Origin: a bacterium
GTDB taxonomy: Bacteria; Orphanbacterota; Orphanbacteria; Orphanbacterales; Orphanbacteraceae
Reading direction: 5' to 3'
DNA: 50,398 bases
Assembly: GCA_025782575.1 (NCBI GenBank)
Contig: JALGYY010000040.1
Location: 1 to 50,398 of the forward strand
The translations under genes were made by a program, and so were the position numbers. Position 1 is the stretch's first letter, and each line of letters starts with the position of its first letter. Below the pieces are notes generated by a model, which was not told where the DNA came from, did no database searches, and was given only the letters and a program-made list of their open reading frames with translations. Shown here in pieces: positions 10,567 through 18,593 of the stretch.

Positions 10567-10590
10567 CGCGGCAGGGATCACCCTGCCGCG
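10567..10590. terminator. hairpin between convergent genes, likely terminator
   Basis: A perfect 10-bp stem (CGCGGCAGGG at 10567-10576 against CCCTGCCGCG at 10581-10590) closes a four-base loop ATCA just after the stop codon of the giant Fn3 gene and before the end of the convergent CBM48 gene. No T-run follows on either strand, so it is a hairpin-only terminator candidate that could serve both genes. Confidence 0.5.
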
Positions 10591-10625
10591 AGCCCGTCTG
10601 GAAATAGTCCGGGTTAGAACTCCGA

Positions 10626-10919
10626 TCAGACGATAATGACCGAATCCTCGGCGCCGTGCGTATTGGACACGTACTTGTCGGCCGACCAGTCATTTTCCCA
10701 GCGTTTGCCGTCGAGCAGATAGCGGAACCGGTATTCATTGCCGGACTTCAGCGAAACCGTCAATGAGAACGTCCCGTCTTTCCGCTTCTTGAGGATGTGC
10801 TTTTTCGGATCCCACTCGTTGAACTCACCGCAAAGCGCGACCTTCTTCGCCACCACATCGGAGGGAAGGGAAAAGGTCACCCGGCAGGCGCGGCCGGTCT
10901 TCGTGTACGATTTCTTCAT
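10626..10919 (-). CDS. small CBM48 (isoamylase early-set) glycogen-binding-like protein
   Basis: The 97-residue protein consists of one early-set Ig-like fold resembling CBM48 of AMPK and isoamylases: VTFSLPSDVVAKKVALCGEFNEW, then a W..D....M/L spacing, and the strand FRYLLDGKRWENDW with the Asn-Asp-Trp features of glycogen-binding members. There is no signal peptide, so it should be cytoplasmic. The start is supported by AAGGAG eight bases upstream. Stand-alone CBM48 proteins of this size are common in environmental bacteria; their role (glycogen or starch binding, or regulation) is not well established. It converges on the giant Fn3 gene with the hairpin between them. Confidence 0.8.
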   Translation of the reverse strand: MKKSYTKTGRACRVTFSLPSDVVAKKVALCGEFNEWDPKKHILKKRKDGTFSLTVSLKSGNEYRFRYLLDGKRWENDWSADKYVSNTHGAEDSVIIV

Positions 10920-11078
10920 TGTCCATGCTCCTTACAGGCGAACAGTCAAAGAACACCTTCTTAATACAATATAAAGGGAAGGGAAGAGTGTGCCAGAGAG
11001 ATGTGGAAAAGGTCATCAAGTTTTTTGCAGGAAAGCGCGAATCGCTATGCCGTTGATATTAAGTCGGTTACGAGGTGT

Positions 11079-11663
11079 TTAGGGTGATTCCTCGGGGATT
11101 CCGGCCACCTGGGCGCTCCCGGCAAGCTCCAGTATCACCTTGGCCAGGCCGGCCACCCGGGATGGGCTGACATTTCGGCCATACGTACTTGCTGCAACCA
11201 TGCCGTCAGGACCAAAAATTTCGATATTGGTCGCCCCCGGTTTCCAGTGATAGGCCTTCGCAAATTTCCCTTCCCAGTCGAGAAGTGCCCACCTCTCTTC
11301 TTCTTTGGGAAACTTGCCCTTCACAAAACCCTTCATGAATCGAGGAACGCCGCGTAGATCGGCGGTGCCGAGAAACCAGATCCGGTCCATGTCGACCCCA
11401 CGAGCTACAATCGAGTCAAAGATCGCATTCACCCATAGGGCGTTGAAGCTGCTCCCTTTCTTGTCACTCCCCGTGAGAATCGTCACAAAGCCCGCGTATT
11501 TATCCTGATCATAAGAACGGTCGAACTGATCCGTCATCTTAAAGTTGATGAGCCGATCCGCTCGCTTGCCGGACTCGGCATCGGCGCTCGGGACCGATAG
11601 AATCAACAGTACGAACACCGCCATTGCGACTCGTCCATAGCAGGGGCGTGCTGGGAAAGGCAT
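11079..11663 (-). CDS. exported thioredoxin-fold-like protein without CxxC
   Basis: The ATG at 11661-11663 is chosen because GGAGG lies seven bases upstream; an in-frame TTG six bases earlier is less likely. The 194-residue product starts with a signal peptide (VAMAVFVLLILSVPSADA). The mature part has the pattern of the thioredoxin or peroxiredoxin fold: FKMTDQFDRSYDQDKYAGFVTILTGSDKKG, a mid-region IWFLGTADLRGVPRFM, and LLDWEGKFAKAYHWKPGATNIEIFGPDGMVA near the end, similar to YtfJ/AhpC-TSA type proteins. No CxxC is present at the usual place, so it may not be a disulfide enzyme. It is divergent from the putative selenoprotein lipoprotein gene, 127 bases away, and might share regulation with it. 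Function unknown. Confidence 0.65.
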   Translation of the reverse strand: MPFPARPCYGRVAMAVFVLLILSVPSADAESGKRADRLINFKMTDQFDRSYDQDKYAGFVTILTGSDKKGSSFNALWVNAIFDSIVARGVDMDRIWFLGTADLRGVPRFMKGFVKGKFPKEEERWALLDWEGKFAKAYHWKPGATNIEIFGPDGMVAASTYGRNVSPSRVAGLAKVILELAGSAQVAGIPEESP

Positions 11664-11777
11664 GGTCAAGCCTCCGTGAAATCTCGCGACGAATCCTGGT
11701 GAGCCATACGGCTTGAGCCCGGGACCGGTTCTTCAGTATCTCAAAAGATCGGGATTCCTTCACTCGAATACTTTTGC

Positions 11778-11783
11778 TACACT
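11778..11783 (+). promoter_or_regulatory. extended -10 element directly before the lipoprotein start
   Basis: TGCTACACT (extended TGN plus TACACT at 11778-11783) ends seven bases before the ATG at 11791, and no ribosome site is visible between them. If this is the promoter, the transcript would be leaderless. I see no good -35 element, which extended -10 promoters may lack. Confidence 0.3.
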
Positions 11784-11790
11784 GTCGCCC

Positions 11791-12405
11791 ATGAAAACAA
11801 AACTGATCTTAATGGTGCTTGCGGCGGCCGCACTGTCTCTGGCGTGCGATCAACGTTCCGGGTCGGTGCTCGTCAAAGATGACCTCCCTGTGACCTTTGT
11901 CGACGAGAGTGCCGAGTTTTCTCCGCTCCACATGGGCAACTGGACCACGATGAACGATCGCTGCATGGTGCGCCGGGCGAAGCTCAATCTGAAGATGCCG
12001 CCGGTCTACGTGAGCGGACGGCCTGTCGGCTTCTGCTGAGTGCCGTGCAGTCGGATCTTCGTGCAAGATCCAACACCTTACATCAACTCACTCGAACTCC
12101 TCATTCCCTGCGCCATGGATATCCGTCAGCGGGCGATCGTGGATGATGCCCATCGGTCTGTCATAAACTATGAGATTTATTATTTTTCGAGCGATAAGAA
12201 GAAGATCAAATTCGACGAAAAGCCATACAAGCATTGCGGGCCTCTTACTGACCCGGCAACGCACCAGCGGTTCATTCCGACCAAGGATTCACCTCGAATC
12301 GATCGCGCCGGGCGGGCTTTCTATTTTCTTTCCGATTCAACGCGCACGGTTTTCGAAGCCCACGCCGACAGTTTGACTCTACCGACCTACAGGATGAGAT
12401 CGTAG
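11791..12405 (+). CDS. candidate selenoprotein: CCxxC-type lipoprotein with in-frame UGA (Sec83)
   Basis: Translation from ATG 11791 gives a lipoprotein signal (MKTKLILMVLAAAALSLAC) and a domain ending PPVYVSGRPVGFC; TGA follows at 12037-12039, and the same frame continues open for 121 codons as VPCSRIFVQDPTPYINSL. Joined, this reads GxPVGFC-U-VPCxxxF...P..Y, matching YHS/TRASH-like small metal-binding modules in which FCCxxC is normal. UGA thus sits exactly where the second Cys is expected. A perfect 7-bp stem with a five-base loop starts 13 bases after UGA (see separate entry), as in bacterial SECIS elements. The second half (HRSVINYEIYYFSS ... CGPLTDPATHQRF ... FYFLSDSTRTVFEA) looks like another related domain. 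Full length 204 residues if UGA is decoded. A simple nonsense mutation (TGC to TGA) is the alternative. Confidence 0.6.
12053..12071 (+). promoter_or_regulatory. bSECIS-like stem-loop downstream of in-frame UGA
   Basis: GGATCTT (12053-12059) pairs perfectly with AAGATCC (12065-12071) around the loop CGTGC. The loop begins 21 bases after the UGA at 12037-12039 and its second base is G. The published bacterial SECIS consensus asks for an apical loop about 16-37 bases after UGA with a G among its first two bases, so this fits. The hairpin lies within coding sequence for RIFVQDP, so it is constrained by protein as well. Chance occurrence cannot be excluded from one sequence. Confidence 0.5.
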
Positions 12406-12436
12406 ATCGTAACGGCAGGCAGTTCGCCGGTGCCTC

Positions 12437-12509
12437 ATAGTTCTGGGGACACAATACTTAATTCCACCAAACGGGTCGGGGGAATTAAGTATTGTGTCCC
12501 CAGAACTAT
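12437..12509. repeat. REPIN-like perfect inverted repeat (29-bp arms)
   Basis: The arm at 12437-12465 is the exact reverse complement of 12481-12509, with a 15-base spacer. The arm contains GGGGACACAATACTTAATT, a sequence I recall beside REP-associated tyrosine transposases (IS200/IS605-like RAYT) in many environmental genomes. No transposase is adjacent, so this would be a non-autonomous hairpin mobilised in trans. It lies 32 bases after the putative selenoprotein gene and may also stop transcription. Confidence 0.7.
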
Positions 12510-12572
12510 TGGTCCCACCGGTCGGAAACCGGCCGGTTGATGTGCTATCCTTAATAGACAGAGGGAGAGGCG

Positions 12573-13427
12573 ATGCAGGGTATCGAGCGACTCACAGCTC
12601 AGTTCCTTCCCCGGGCGATTGCCGGGCCCCTCTGCGCCCTGATTCTACTTTCATGCACCGAGATCGAATACTCCACACGCTATTTCAAAGATATCAATTT
12701 CGAACCGCGGACGTACCCGCCAAAGGTGACTGACGCGCCCGAACTCGCACTCCGAAGCGAAGGCTTTGTCGATATCGGCGCGATCCTGGTCCGTGGAAGG
12801 GGGGCACGCGGCCGCGCCATGAAGGAGGCGCGTCGACGCGGGGCAGATATGGTGTACTTAAGTCACTACTCCCGAGCCGGTTCCCGGCTTGTATCCAAGC
12901 AGGAGGATGACCGGGAGGAGATCGTGGCGGAACGCGATTACTATTATCTGACGTACTTCGAAGCCAAGCTGTTCCGTCACGAGCCTGACCTCGCTATCGA
13001 CCGCGCCGTTCTCTTCGCGCTCGCTTATCCGACAAAAGTACCCGATGCGGGCGGGCACATGGTCACTCCCGATGTACGCCATCACTTTCTGGTGAAGCTA
13101 TTTGCTGCCGGTGCGGATCCGAATGCCCGCCATGACGGCGATCCGATTCTCTGCAAGACCCTGACTGTGTGGTACCGAAACCTGGGTGAGCACTTCGTCG
13201 GAGTTGTCCGACTGCTTGTCGATTCGGGGGCTGACCCGTACGCCCGCGCTTCGACCGGAAAATGCGCGGCCGATCTGGTTCAGGAAAAACTCGCCTGGCT
13301 GAAAGGGATGACATCGGAAGAGGAAATGGAGCTGGGAGTTCGGTTCAATCGCCGGCGATCCTACAGCGAGTATCTCGCCATCGAAGAGATCATTTCTCTA
13401 GCGGGAAAATCGGTCTCAGGGAAGTAA
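12573..13427 (+). CDS. ankyrin-repeat-like lipoprotein
   Basis: The 284-residue product has a lipobox-like signal (AGPLCALILLSC), placing it on a membrane. The middle has a YDxMKEARRRGADMVYLSHY-like stretch, resembling periplasmic domains in which a residue run AxxxGA follows a helix. Residues about 155-235 carry ankyrin-like elements: VKLFAAGADPNARHDGDPIL and VRLLVDSGADPYARASTGKCAADL, both with the GADPN/Y turn typical of ankyrin repeats, which mediate protein binding. A GGGAGAGG ribosome site precedes the ATG. It converges with the DCC gene and overlaps its end by 12 bases. No precise function can be assigned. Confidence 0.65.
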   Translation: MQGIERLTAQFLPRAIAGPLCALILLSCTEIEYSTRYFKDINFEPRTYPPKVTDAPELALRSEGFVDIGAILVRGRGARGRAMKEARRRGADMVYLSHYSRAGSRLVSKQEDDREEIVAERDYYYLTYFEAKLFRHEPDLAIDRAVLFALAYPTKVPDAGGHMVTPDVRHHFLVKLFAAGADPNARHDGDPILCKTLTVWYRNLGEHFVGVVRLLVDSGADPYARASTGKCAADLVQEKLAWLKGMTSEEEMELGVRFNRRRSYSEYLAIEEIISLAGKSVSGK

Positions 13428-13859
13428 CCGGTCCTGCTGCTCCTCGTCCGGAATCGGACAACCGCTTGACCTGCCGAACCAGTCGTATCGATTGCGGGCC
13501 ACCCACCTGTAGACTCCATCTCGAACAGGTCGGGGAACGATCAGAAGAATGCGCGCCAGTTTTCGGACGCCGCCGGTGAGTGCGATCGCCCGGAGTACCG
13601 CATTCGACCGGTGATAGACCCGTCCATCGAGTTCGAGCAGAAACGACCACCCTGCGGGATCCGGTCCCGGCTCGATGGCGAGTTCCCGGGCAGTCTCCCC
13701 CTCGATCGGCGCGAAGAGTAACAGGCCGGCGGAATCACGCTCGAAGAGCCAGCGCACGGACCGATGGCAAAGCGCACATGTACCGTCATAGAACACGATC
13801 GGGTTTTCGGCGTGAGAACTGTTGTCCGGCCCGCGGTCAGGCACCTGTCGCGCCGGCAA
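13416..13859 (-). CDS. DCC-family (DUF393) thiol-disulfide oxidoreductase-like protein
   Basis: The product (about 147 residues from a TTG start; start uncertain) has the family hallmark YDGTCALC near its N-terminus, followed by VRWLFERDSAGLLLFAPIEG, a conserved SNAVLRAI segment and the C-terminal YDWFGRSSGCPIP. These match the DCC family, thought to have a thioredoxin-like fold with a DxxCxxC motif. Its start lies inside the end of the mechanosensitive channel gene (23-base overlap), so the two are probably co-transcribed and translationally coupled. The physiological substrate is unknown in this family. Confidence 0.85.
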   Translation of the reverse strand: MPARQVPDRGPDNSSHAENPIVFYDGTCALCHRSVRWLFERDSAGLLLFAPIEGETARELAIEPGPDPAGWSFLLELDGRVYHRSNAVLRAIALTGGVRKLARILLIVPRPVRDGVYRWVARNRYDWFGRSSGCPIPDEEQQDRLLP

Positions 13860-15093
13860 GGGTCTGGAGATCGCTGCCTGACGGCCGCTGGAAGACCTTG
13901 AGATCGAACTCGGGGATCACGGCCAGAATATGATCGAACAGATCCGATTGGATTCCTTCGTAGTACGCCCATCTCTGATCTTTGGAGAATACATAGATCT
14001 CGAGGGGGAGCCCGTTTTCGGTCGGGGCGAGCTGACGCACCAGAAACGTCATGTCCTGATGAATGAGAGGATTGTGGCGAAGATAGGCTTCGACATACGC
14101 GCGAAACGTTCCGATGTTGGTGAGTCGCCGCCCGTTGACCAGCACCGATTCGTCGACATCGTGCTCACTGTTCCATGATGCCAGCTCGCTTGCCTTCCCG
14201 TCGATATACTCGCTTATATGCTGAAACTTTCGGAATCGCTCGATCATCTCGTCCGTGCAGAACCGGATGCTCGTCATGTCGATGTGAACAGCACGCTTGA
14301 TTCGCCTGCCGCCTGACTCATCCATGCCCCGCCAGTTCTTGAATGAATCAGAGATGAGCGCATAGGTGGGAATGGTGGTGATCGTCTTGTCCCAGTTCCG
14401 CACTTTGACTGTGGTCAATGTCATGTCGATCACATCGCCGTCCGCGCCGTACTTGGGCATGGAGATCCAGTCGTCCCGCCGGACCATGTCATTCGCCGAA
14501 ATCTGAATACTGGCAACGAAACCGAGAATCGTATCTTTGAAGACGAGAATGAGAACGGCCATGATGGCGCCGAGGCCGCTCAAGAAGATGATCGGAGATT
14601 TCTCGAGCACAACGGAAAGAACGAGGATGCCGAACGTGAGGAACAGGAGGAGTTTCAGGACCTGAATGTAACCCTTGATCGGTTTCTCGCGGGAGACGTC
14701 ATACTTGCGATAGATGTCCAGAATGCCGTCGAGCACGCCTGACAGAACGCGAGCGCCGACGATCAGCATATAGGCCAACGCGAATCGCTCGATCAGTCTG
14801 CGAATTCCCGGGTCGTCCGGGAAAGTGACCGACGCAAGAAGATAGACTACAAGCGCCGGGGCGATCTGGGAGAGTCGGTCAAAGACATGCCGTTCGAGAA
14901 GGGAATCGTCCCATGTAGTCTTGCTCTTTCGTACAAGTAGCTTGGTCCCGCGAAGAATGAGTTTTTTTGCGATGAAATTAACGATCACGCAGAGGAGTGC
15001 GATGGCAACAACGGCGATCGCGATGGCGCCGTAGCCGGCCATATCCTGACTCATGCCCGCCTGAACGAAGTAACTCTTCAGAAAATCCATCAT
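13837..15093 (-). CDS. YbdG-like small-conductance mechanosensitive channel
   Basis: The ATG at 15091-15093 (MMDFLKSYF) is preferred over one 19 codons upstream; a GGAGG lies about 12 bases before it. The 418-residue membrane protein has N-terminal TM helices (IAIAVVAIALLCVIVNFIAKKLI and following), then the MscS pore and beta domain (GLGAIMAVLILVFKDTILGFVASIQI, DDWISMPKYGADGDVIDMTLTTVKVRNWDKTITTIPTYALISDSFKNW). The stretch GGRRIKRAVHIDM and the long C-terminal domain are characteristic of the YbdG branch rather than MscS itself. It releases solutes under hypo-osmotic stress. It is followed by, and overlaps, the DCC gene. Confidence 0.9.
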   Translation of the reverse strand: MMDFLKSYFVQAGMSQDMAGYGAIAIAVVAIALLCVIVNFIAKKLILRGTKLLVRKSKTTWDDSLLERHVFDRLSQIAPALVVYLLASVTFPDDPGIRRLIERFALAYMLIVGARVLSGVLDGILDIYRKYDVSREKPIKGYIQVLKLLLFLTFGILVLSVVLEKSPIIFLSGLGAIMAVLILVFKDTILGFVASIQISANDMVRRDDWISMPKYGADGDVIDMTLTTVKVRNWDKTITTIPTYALISDSFKNWRGMDESGGRRIKRAVHIDMTSIRFCTDEMIERFRKFQHISEYIDGKASELASWNSEHDVDESVLVNGRRLTNIGTFRAYVEAYLRHNPLIHQDMTFLVRQLAPTENGLPLEIYVFSKDQRWAYYEGIQSDLFDHILAVIPEFDLKVFQRPSGSDLQTLAGATGA

Positions 15094-15187
15094 ATCTTTC
15101 AGCTGCCTCCGGTATGATTCCGAGACTCGGCCGGGCTGCCATGGGTCCAAGCCACCATACTACCACCGACACGATCAGGACGACACC

Positions 15188-15778
15188 ATGACCATGATCC
15201 TCGAAAAGGGTAAGCGAGTCTATCTGCGGTATCCCGAGATTGCGGATCGCGCCGAGTTTCTGGGACTTCGAAAAGAGAGCGAGGAGCTTCACCGCCCGTG
15301 GGAACCGTTGCCGCCGCCGGAAATGGACGTTTATGGATCGGCGGCGTTTACCCGTTATCAGATTGCATCGACCCAGGAACGGTCCCGCCACTTCCTGATC
15401 TGCCGCCGAAAGGACGATGCGATTGTCGGCGCGGCGTCGCTTAATGAAATCACACGGGGCTGTCTTCAAAGCGCCTATCTCGGTTACTGGGTGGGGGCGC
15501 CGTTCGAGGGTCAGGGGTACATGACCGATGGTGTGCGGCTGGTAATCAGGCACGCATTCGAAACGCTTCGGCTCCATCGCATTGAAGCGAACATCCAGCC
15601 CGAGAACGAACCTTCCCTCGCCCTTGCGAAGCGATGCGCCTTTCAGCTGGAAGGCTACTCCCCTCGTTATCTCAAGATTGCAGGCCGCTGGCAGGACCAC
15701 GAGCGCTGGGCCATTCTTCGGGAAGACTGGAAGAAGAATCGCGGGCAGGTAGCGAATGAGGGGGACGATGACCGTTGA
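15188..15778 (+). CDS. GNAT-family acetyltransferase, RimJ/RimL type
   Basis: The 196-residue protein has the GNAT layout: beta1 with VYLRYPEIADRAEFLGLR, a central IVGAASLNEI ... AYLGYWVGAPFEGQGYMTDGVRLVIRHAFETLRLHRIEANIQPENEPSLALAKRCAF QLEGYSPRYLKIAGRWQDHERWAI pattern. The acetyl-CoA binding loop is the Q-G-x-G/M type (EGQGYMTDGV). The pattern ENEPSLALAKRCAFQLEG is that of RimJ/RimL N-terminal acetyltransferases of ribosomal proteins, although many homologues act on other amines. It is divergent from the channel gene, 94 bases away. Confidence 0.88.
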   Translation: MTMILEKGKRVYLRYPEIADRAEFLGLRKESEELHRPWEPLPPPEMDVYGSAAFTRYQIASTQERSRHFLICRRKDDAIVGAASLNEITRGCLQSAYLGYWVGAPFEGQGYMTDGVRLVIRHAFETLRLHRIEANIQPENEPSLALAKRCAFQLEGYSPRYLKIAGRWQDHERWAILREDWKKNRGQVANEGDDDR

Positions 15779-15877
15779 CGGGATGGGCCTCAGAACCTAT
15801 AGTTTAAAGAAAAGTACACGATCCAGTGCCCGGCTAATTGTGCGGAAACCACCCCCCGGCCTGAGGCGAAGAGTGTC

Positions 15878-16348
15878 GTGGAAAAGAACGGACTGTCGGA
15901 AAATTTCGATTACCTCATCGAGCGGGTTGCCGCTTACCCGCACGGTCTTGGGTTCCTCCATCTCGCAGACATAGAGACGGTCGCCGTCCTGCTGGGCGTA
16001 AGCGCGTACAGCGTTGCGGAAGCAAGGGATCAGCTCGAAACGCGTAACGGTCGCAAGCTCTTCATCCGTAAAGTGCGAAAGGCGAAGGAGAGATTTCGCG
16101 CCGGCGATGTGACCTCTCCTGAGTGGACGATGCACGCCCTGCGGCGTATCAAAGATCCCCCACCACTGAAGACTCCCGAGCAGCTCGTCGAAGATGTCAG
16201 AGAACATGAGCTCGGAATATCTTTCCTTACAAAAGGCCCCGTCGAAACAGTAGCCGTCACTTTTGAAGTGCACCCCGACATCGTTCTAAAGGCCCGCGCC
16301 ATAGTAGACAACTCAAAGGAGAACAATGAACTCGAACCCGATAGTTAG
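15878..16348 (+). CDS. unknown protein with two copies of a 42-residue unit
   Basis: The GTG-started 156-residue protein sits nine bases upstream of the HMG-CoA synthase gene and is almost certainly in its operon. Residues 13-54 (LIERVAAYPHGLGFLHLADI ... ) and 103-144 (LVEDVREHELGISFLTKGPV ...) align without gaps at about one third identity, both containing ETVAV and a final VxxAR. This internal duplication supports the plus-strand reading over the overlapping minus-strand frame. The link between units is basic (KLFIRKVRKAKERFR). No family recognised; the repeat resembles short helix-sheet units with helix-turn-helix-like endings, so a regulatory role is possible but unproven. Confidence 0.7.
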   Translation: MEKNGLSENFDYLIERVAAYPHGLGFLHLADIETVAVLLGVSAYSVAEARDQLETRNGRKLFIRKVRKAKERFRAGDVTSPEWTMHALRRIKDPPPLKTPEQLVEDVREHELGISFLTKGPVETVAVTFEVHPDIVLKARAIVDNSKENNELEPDS

Positions 16349-16357
16349 GAGGTTGTT

Positions 16358-17413
16358 ATGGAAGTAGGAATCGTGGGTTATGGTGCCTACGTTCCCCGGC
16401 ACCGCATCAAGGTAGAGGAGATCGCCAAAGTGTGGGGCGCTGACGCACCTTCATATAAGAGGGGATTGATGCTGCAGGAGAAGTCCGTGCCGACACCGGA
16501 CCAGGACACGATCACCATGTCGGTTGAAGCAGGCCGGCATGCCCTCGTCCGAGCGGGAATCGACCCTGCGAAGATCGGCGCTATCTATATTGGTTCAGAA
16601 TCGCACCCGTATGCGGTCAAGCCGAGCGGTACGGTCGTCGCCGAAGCACTCGGCGGTACCCCTGACATCCATTGCGCCGATTTCGAATTCGCCTGCAAAG
16701 CGGGAAGCGAGGCGATGTTCGTCAGCCTCTCTCTTGTTCGCGCGGGTGAAATGGATTTCGCTCTTGCAATCGGCGCCGACACTTCCCAGGGCGCTCCGGG
16801 AGATGCTCTCGAGTACTCCGCTTCGGCGGGAGCTGCGGCGTTTATCTTCGGTCACGAGAATATCGCAGCGGTCTGTGAGACGACTTACTCCTACACGACC
16901 GACACTCCCGATTTCTGGAGGAGGGAGTATCAGTTCTATCCACGTCACGCGGGGCGCTACACGGGAGAGCCGGCATACTTCAAACATGTGCTTTCGTGTG
17001 CCCGCGGGCTGATGGAGAAGGCGAATGTCACGCCGGATGATTTTCGGTGGGCGGTCTTTCATCAGCCGAACGGAAAGTTCCCCATGCGAGCGGCAAAAGA
17101 GCTCGGCTTCTCGAAAGAAAAGGTCGAACAGGGCTGGCTCGTCCCGACACTCGGAAATACCTATTCGGGCTCTTCGCCGATGGGTCTCACGGCCATTCTC
17201 GACAAGGCGGAGCCTGGTGACAAGATCTTCATGGTCAGCTACGGATCGGGAGCGGGGAGCGACGGATTCATCTGGCGGGTAACCGATCGGATTCGAGAGA
17301 TACAGGACAAGGCACCCCAGACGAGAGAGCAACTCGAAAACAATCCGATCTACATCGACTATGGCACCTATGCAAAATACCGCGGCAAGATCCGCAAGCT
17401 CGCCGAGAGCTAG
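16358..17413 (+). CDS. mvaS: archaeal-type hydroxymethylglutaryl-CoA synthase
   Basis: The 351-residue enzyme condenses acetyl-CoA with acetoacetyl-CoA to HMG-CoA, the second step of the mevalonate pathway. It is a thiolase-fold protein with the archaeal HMGS layout: [21 protein letters not shown] at the start, the [12 protein letters not shown] loop with the catalytic Glu near residue 81, the nucleophile Cys113 ([10 protein letters not shown]), the active-site His235 ([10 protein letters not shown]) and a C-terminal [12 protein letters not shown] and [17 protein letters not shown] lies eight bases upstream of the ATG. The downstream thiolase starts 11 bases later. In archaea HMGS, thiolase and DUF35 form one complex that channels acetoacetyl-CoA, and the gene order here is the same. 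Confidence 0.93.
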   Translation: MEVGIVGYGAYVPRHRIKVEEIAKVWGADAPSYKRGLMLQEKSVPTPDQDTITMSVEAGRHALVRAGIDPAKIGAIYIGSESHPYAVKPSGTVVAEALGGTPDIHCADFEFACKAGSEAMFVSLSLVRAGEMDFALAIGADTSQGAPGDALEYSASAGAAAFIFGHENIAAVCETTYSYTTDTPDFWRREYQFYPRHAGRYTGEPAYFKHVLSCARGLMEKANVTPDDFRWAVFHQPNGKFPMRAAKELGFSKEKVEQGWLVPTLGNTYSGSSPMGLTAILDKAEPGDKIFMVSYGSGAGSDGFIWRVTDRIREIQDKAPQTREQLENNPIYIDYGTYAKYRGKIRKLAES

Positions 17414-17424
17414 GAGGTGATCAC

Positions 17425-18582
17425 ATGCGCGAAGTAGCAGTGATCGGCGTGGGAATGAACCGTTGGGGCGAGCTCTGGAAAAAGTCCCATCGACAGATCT
17501 GGACAGAAGCGGCGATCGAAGCGATCGAGGACGCCGGCGTCGATCATGTTGACGCGATGTACGTCGGCTGCATGAGCGGAGGGCTGTTCGTCGGCCAGGA
17601 ACATCTCGGCCCTCTTCTCGCCGAACAGCTCGGTATGGGGCCGATCCCTGGAACACGGGTGGAATCGGCTTGTGCGTCGGGAGGCCTCGCTTTTCGTCAG
17701 GCCTATCTCGCCGTTGCCTCGGGTGAGCATGACATCGTCATCGCAAGCGGAGTCGAGAAAATGACCGACGTCGACGGCGGCGCGGCGACCTATGCGCTCT
17801 CCACTGCGGCCGACCAGGAATACGAGTGCTACCAGGGAATTACATTCCCAGGTCTCTACGCGATGATGGCCAGCGTCCACATGGCCAAGTACGGAACGAC
17901 ACGGAAACAACTCGCAGACGTGGCGGTCAAGAACCACTATAATGGAGCAAGAAACCCGCTCGCCCAGTTCCAGGGCGAAATAACCGCTGACCAGGTGATG
18001 AGCTCGGTACTTGTCGCCGATCCGCTCCGGATACTCGACTGCTCGCCCATTACGGATGGCGCGGCCGCCGTCATTCTGGTGCCCCTCGACTACGCCAAGA
18101 AAATGAATGCTGATATGGTCGTCCGCGTCGCGGCATCGGCACACGCGACCGACGCGATTGCTCTGCATGATCGAGAAGATCTTGCCTGGCTCGCCAGCAC
18201 GCAGGTAGCGGCTGAAAAAGCGTACAAGCAGGCGGGCATCACGTCGAAAGATCTTTCCTTCTGTGAGGTGCATGACTGCTTCACCATTGCGGAGGTCATG
18301 GTGTCCGAGGCGCTCGGACTTTTCGATCGTGGGAGCGGGGGGCCAGCCGCATCGTCCGGTGCGACGGCGCTCGGCGGTGAGATTCCGATCAATCCGTCGG
18401 GAGGTCTGAAATCAAAAGGCCATCCGGTCGGGGCGACGGGTGTCGCTCAGATTCGCGAGGTGATGATGCAGCTCCGCGGCAAAGCGGGTGATCGCCAGGT
18501 GAAGAACGCCCATCGCGCACTCACGCAGAACATGGGCGGAACCGGCGCAAGCACTGTGGTCCACATCTTCGAGCGGGCATAG
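17425..18582 (+). CDS. acetyl-CoA acetyltransferase (archaeal-type thiolase)
   Basis: The 385-residue enzyme makes acetoacetyl-CoA from two acetyl-CoA and passes it to the upstream HMG-CoA synthase. Visible features: nucleophile Cys83 in VESACASGG, the [10 protein letters not shown] motif with the catalytic His near residue 284, [20 protein letters not shown] with the second His, and the final [14 protein letters not shown]. It belongs to the thiolase-like branch shared by archaea and some SCP2-type enzymes rather than the classical bacterial AtoB. A strong AGGAGGTGATC ribosome site precedes its ATG. The order HMGS-thiolase-DUF35 is conserved with archaea. Confidence 0.93.
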   Translation: MREVAVIGVGMNRWGELWKKSHRQIWTEAAIEAIEDAGVDHVDAMYVGCMSGGLFVGQEHLGPLLAEQLGMGPIPGTRVESACASGGLAFRQAYLAVASGEHDIVIASGVEKMTDVDGGAATYALSTAADQEYECYQGITFPGLYAMMASVHMAKYGTTRKQLADVAVKNHYNGARNPLAQFQGEITADQVMSSVLVADPLRILDCSPITDGAAAVILVPLDYAKKMNADMVVRVAASAHATDAIALHDREDLAWLASTQVAAEKAYKQAGITSKDLSFCEVHDCFTIAEVMVSEALGLFDRGSGGPAASSGATALGGEIPINPSGGLKSKGHPVGATGVAQIREVMMQLRGKAGDRQVKNAHRALTQNMGGTGASTVVHIFERA

Positions 18583-18593
18583 GGGGGAGAATC

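Noticed and set aside
15797-16273. 158-codon minus-strand open frame opposite the duplicated protein
   Set aside because: The plus-strand frame has an ungapped internal duplication and operon position; the minus frame has neither.
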